Source: Anodontia alba (lineage: Eukaryota > Mollusca > Bivalvia > Lucinida > Lucinidae). From it: 64,000 nt of DNA. This document shows, one piece after another, positions 62,812 to 64,000 of the stretch. The stretch is taken from positions 85,268,095-85,332,094 of the forward strand of contig OZ024831.1 in the NCBI GenBank assembly GCA_964016985.1, in the 5' to 3' direction. Made by a program: the position numbers and the translations under genes. The first letter of the stretch is position 1, and each line of letters starts with the position of its first letter. The notes under the pieces are model-generated. The model made no database searches and was not told where the DNA came from. It saw nothing but the letters and a program-made list of their open reading frames with translations.

Positions 62812-63120
62812 ATCACGAAAACATACCTATGTAACTTTGACCCCCTTAAACCCCACTTTTATATAGTAAAACTGGGGTTTACAGGAGTATAAATTATTTT
62901 TTCTTATTTCTGCTTATTTCTGCTCAAAAACATAGATTGTGGTGCTCGTTAGAACCGCCTCGCCGAGCAGAAATGTGAAAAATATCAGAATTTGTACTTG
63001 AAAATTTTCAATTTTTGGTGGTGAAATTTTCAATATAATTGAATAGGCGCTCCCATTTTCTAATCTGTAGTGTGTTTTTTGTTTCCAAAGGCAATCGTTT
63101 TGACGTTTATTTTCGTAATG
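62812..63120 (+). mobile_element. MITE-1 copy 14 (forward, damaged)
   Basis: Starts aatcacgaaaacatacctat and ends ttttcgtaatg. The right palindrome arm is deleted after cgcctcgccgag, and a reversed R2 piece (63047-63107) interrupts the right TIR. Confidence 0.85.
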
Positions 63121-63429
63121 ACGTATTTTTTTTTTTTTTTTTTTTTTATGTCAAGCAAGCAACGATAAACATGTAGATACCCAGTAAAGGCTACAATCAA
63201 GGAACACTTTTAATACTAAACTCAACAGACTAATGTCATTCTTTATAACCTATATTCAACGAAAAGTGGGGAATTAGGTGATTCGTCTGCTTCAAATTCA
63301 ATATTCTTAGAAGATAACAAAATGTTAACGTTTTAACCTAGATTAAGGTGTCATTATCTTTGAACTACAAAATGAAATTATTGAGCTATGCAATAAATTT
63401 TCCATGAAATGAAAGATGGCGAACACCCA

Positions 63430-63930
63430 AAATAGACATTTGGCATAATATTTACGGAATAACTTCATTCAAAATTGTCGTTTCGGGAGGTAAATCGGCG
63501 AGTCTATGGTCGGAAATTTCGTTTGACGGCGACGCGTCAGCGGAGCCGTAAAATGTAATTTCGGACCGAAAAACCGCTAATTTACCTCCCCAAATGACAA
63601 TTTGAAATGCAGTTATCCACATTCATATACATTTATTCATTTGTTTTATTGAAAACATGTACTATTTGCACAAAGCGGCGTGCAGTTTGCTGCGTAAAAT
63701 CAAATGCCAGCCAATGAAAAGTGACGTTACGTGATGACGTCGGATTTCAGATAGTATATCGCAGAATATACCATCCTAAATGTTTGACGTTATCCAATAA
63801 TACGCCATGTTACATACGCAAGTGCATTAGAATATAGGACTGTTGCAGTGATATTGGTGAATAATGTCCCTTTGATATCTCAACTCGAGACGATATTCAC
63901 CAATATCAGTGCAATAACCCTTTTATTATA
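63430..63930. repeat. Inverted-repeat DNA (two nested imperfect hairpins)
   Basis: attgtcgtttcgggaggtaa / ttacctccccaaatgacaat (63474-63604) and ttgcagtgatattggtgaat / attcaccaatatcagtgcaa (63841-63913) each pair. Possibly two MITEs; boundaries uncertain. Confidence 0.55.
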
Positions 63931-64000
63931 TAGCTATGAATAGTTTTGCTCGATTAAATGCTTTATAGGCAAAATTCTATGAAAATTCTTTGTCGGAAAG

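Larger units (their letters stand above)
57454..64000. other. Presumed last intron of paralogue C or flanking DNA
   Basis: No terminal vWA exon (VGxGHH motif) was seen. Contains a diverged R2 piece (57640-57745), a gggccc-type MITE (58160-58420), a palindrome (59148-59222), a tandem array (60117-61615), MITE-1 copy 14 (62812-63120) and inverted-repeat DNA (63430-63930). Confidence 0.6.

Overview
The window is AT-rich animal nuclear DNA with GT-AG introns of 1-4 kb, a tRNA-derived SINE, a decayed BEL/Pao LTR retrotransposon, dozens of short foldback/MITE elements and many microsatellites. This composition, together with genes for secreted ShKT, Ly6-type and von Willebrand A (vWA) domains, suggests a mollusc, probably a bivalve. 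That is inference from the style of the sequence; I cannot name the species. There are no bacterial-type genes, rRNA genes, functional tRNA genes or CRISPR arrays.

The only protein-coding genes I can support are three tandem paralogues on the + strand (called A, B and C here), each split into short exons. B is complete: seven exons between 9971 and 29340 encode about 352 residues, in the order signal peptide, six-cysteine ShKT module, ten-cysteine LU (Ly6/uPAR, three-finger) domain, Pro/Ser/Thr-rich linker, and a vWA domain split over two exons. A enters from the left with only its two vWA exons (2261-4864). C starts at 44759 and has six exons in the window (to 57453); its last vWA exon is not visible before 64000. 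Exon lengths match exactly between paralogues (25, 153, 80, 75 and 375 nt for exons 1-4 and 6), and so do the splice phases, so the copies arose by whole-gene tandem duplication. The vWA metal site (MIDAS) differs in each copy.

Layout: 1-4864, 3' part of A; 4865-9970, intergenic with tandem duplications, a SINE and MITEs; 9971-29340, gene B with MITE-filled introns; 29341-44758, intergenic repeats, including the BEL/Pao remnant at 39121-41490; 44759-57453, gene C; 57454-64000, the presumed last intron of C or flanking DNA, including a roughly 1.5 kb tandem array of 150-bp units.

The most conspicuous repeat is a roughly 280-bp MITE with about 14 copies (9 forward, 5 reverse by my reading). 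It carries a 67-75 bp near-perfect palindrome whose arms stay complementary even where copies differ. A second foldback family (about 105 bp, four copies) shows the same arm covariation. The A/B/C proteins look secreted, rich in disulfides and (in B) multiply N-glycosylated, which would fit extracellular adhesion, matrix or immune recognition. No function can be read directly from the sequence.
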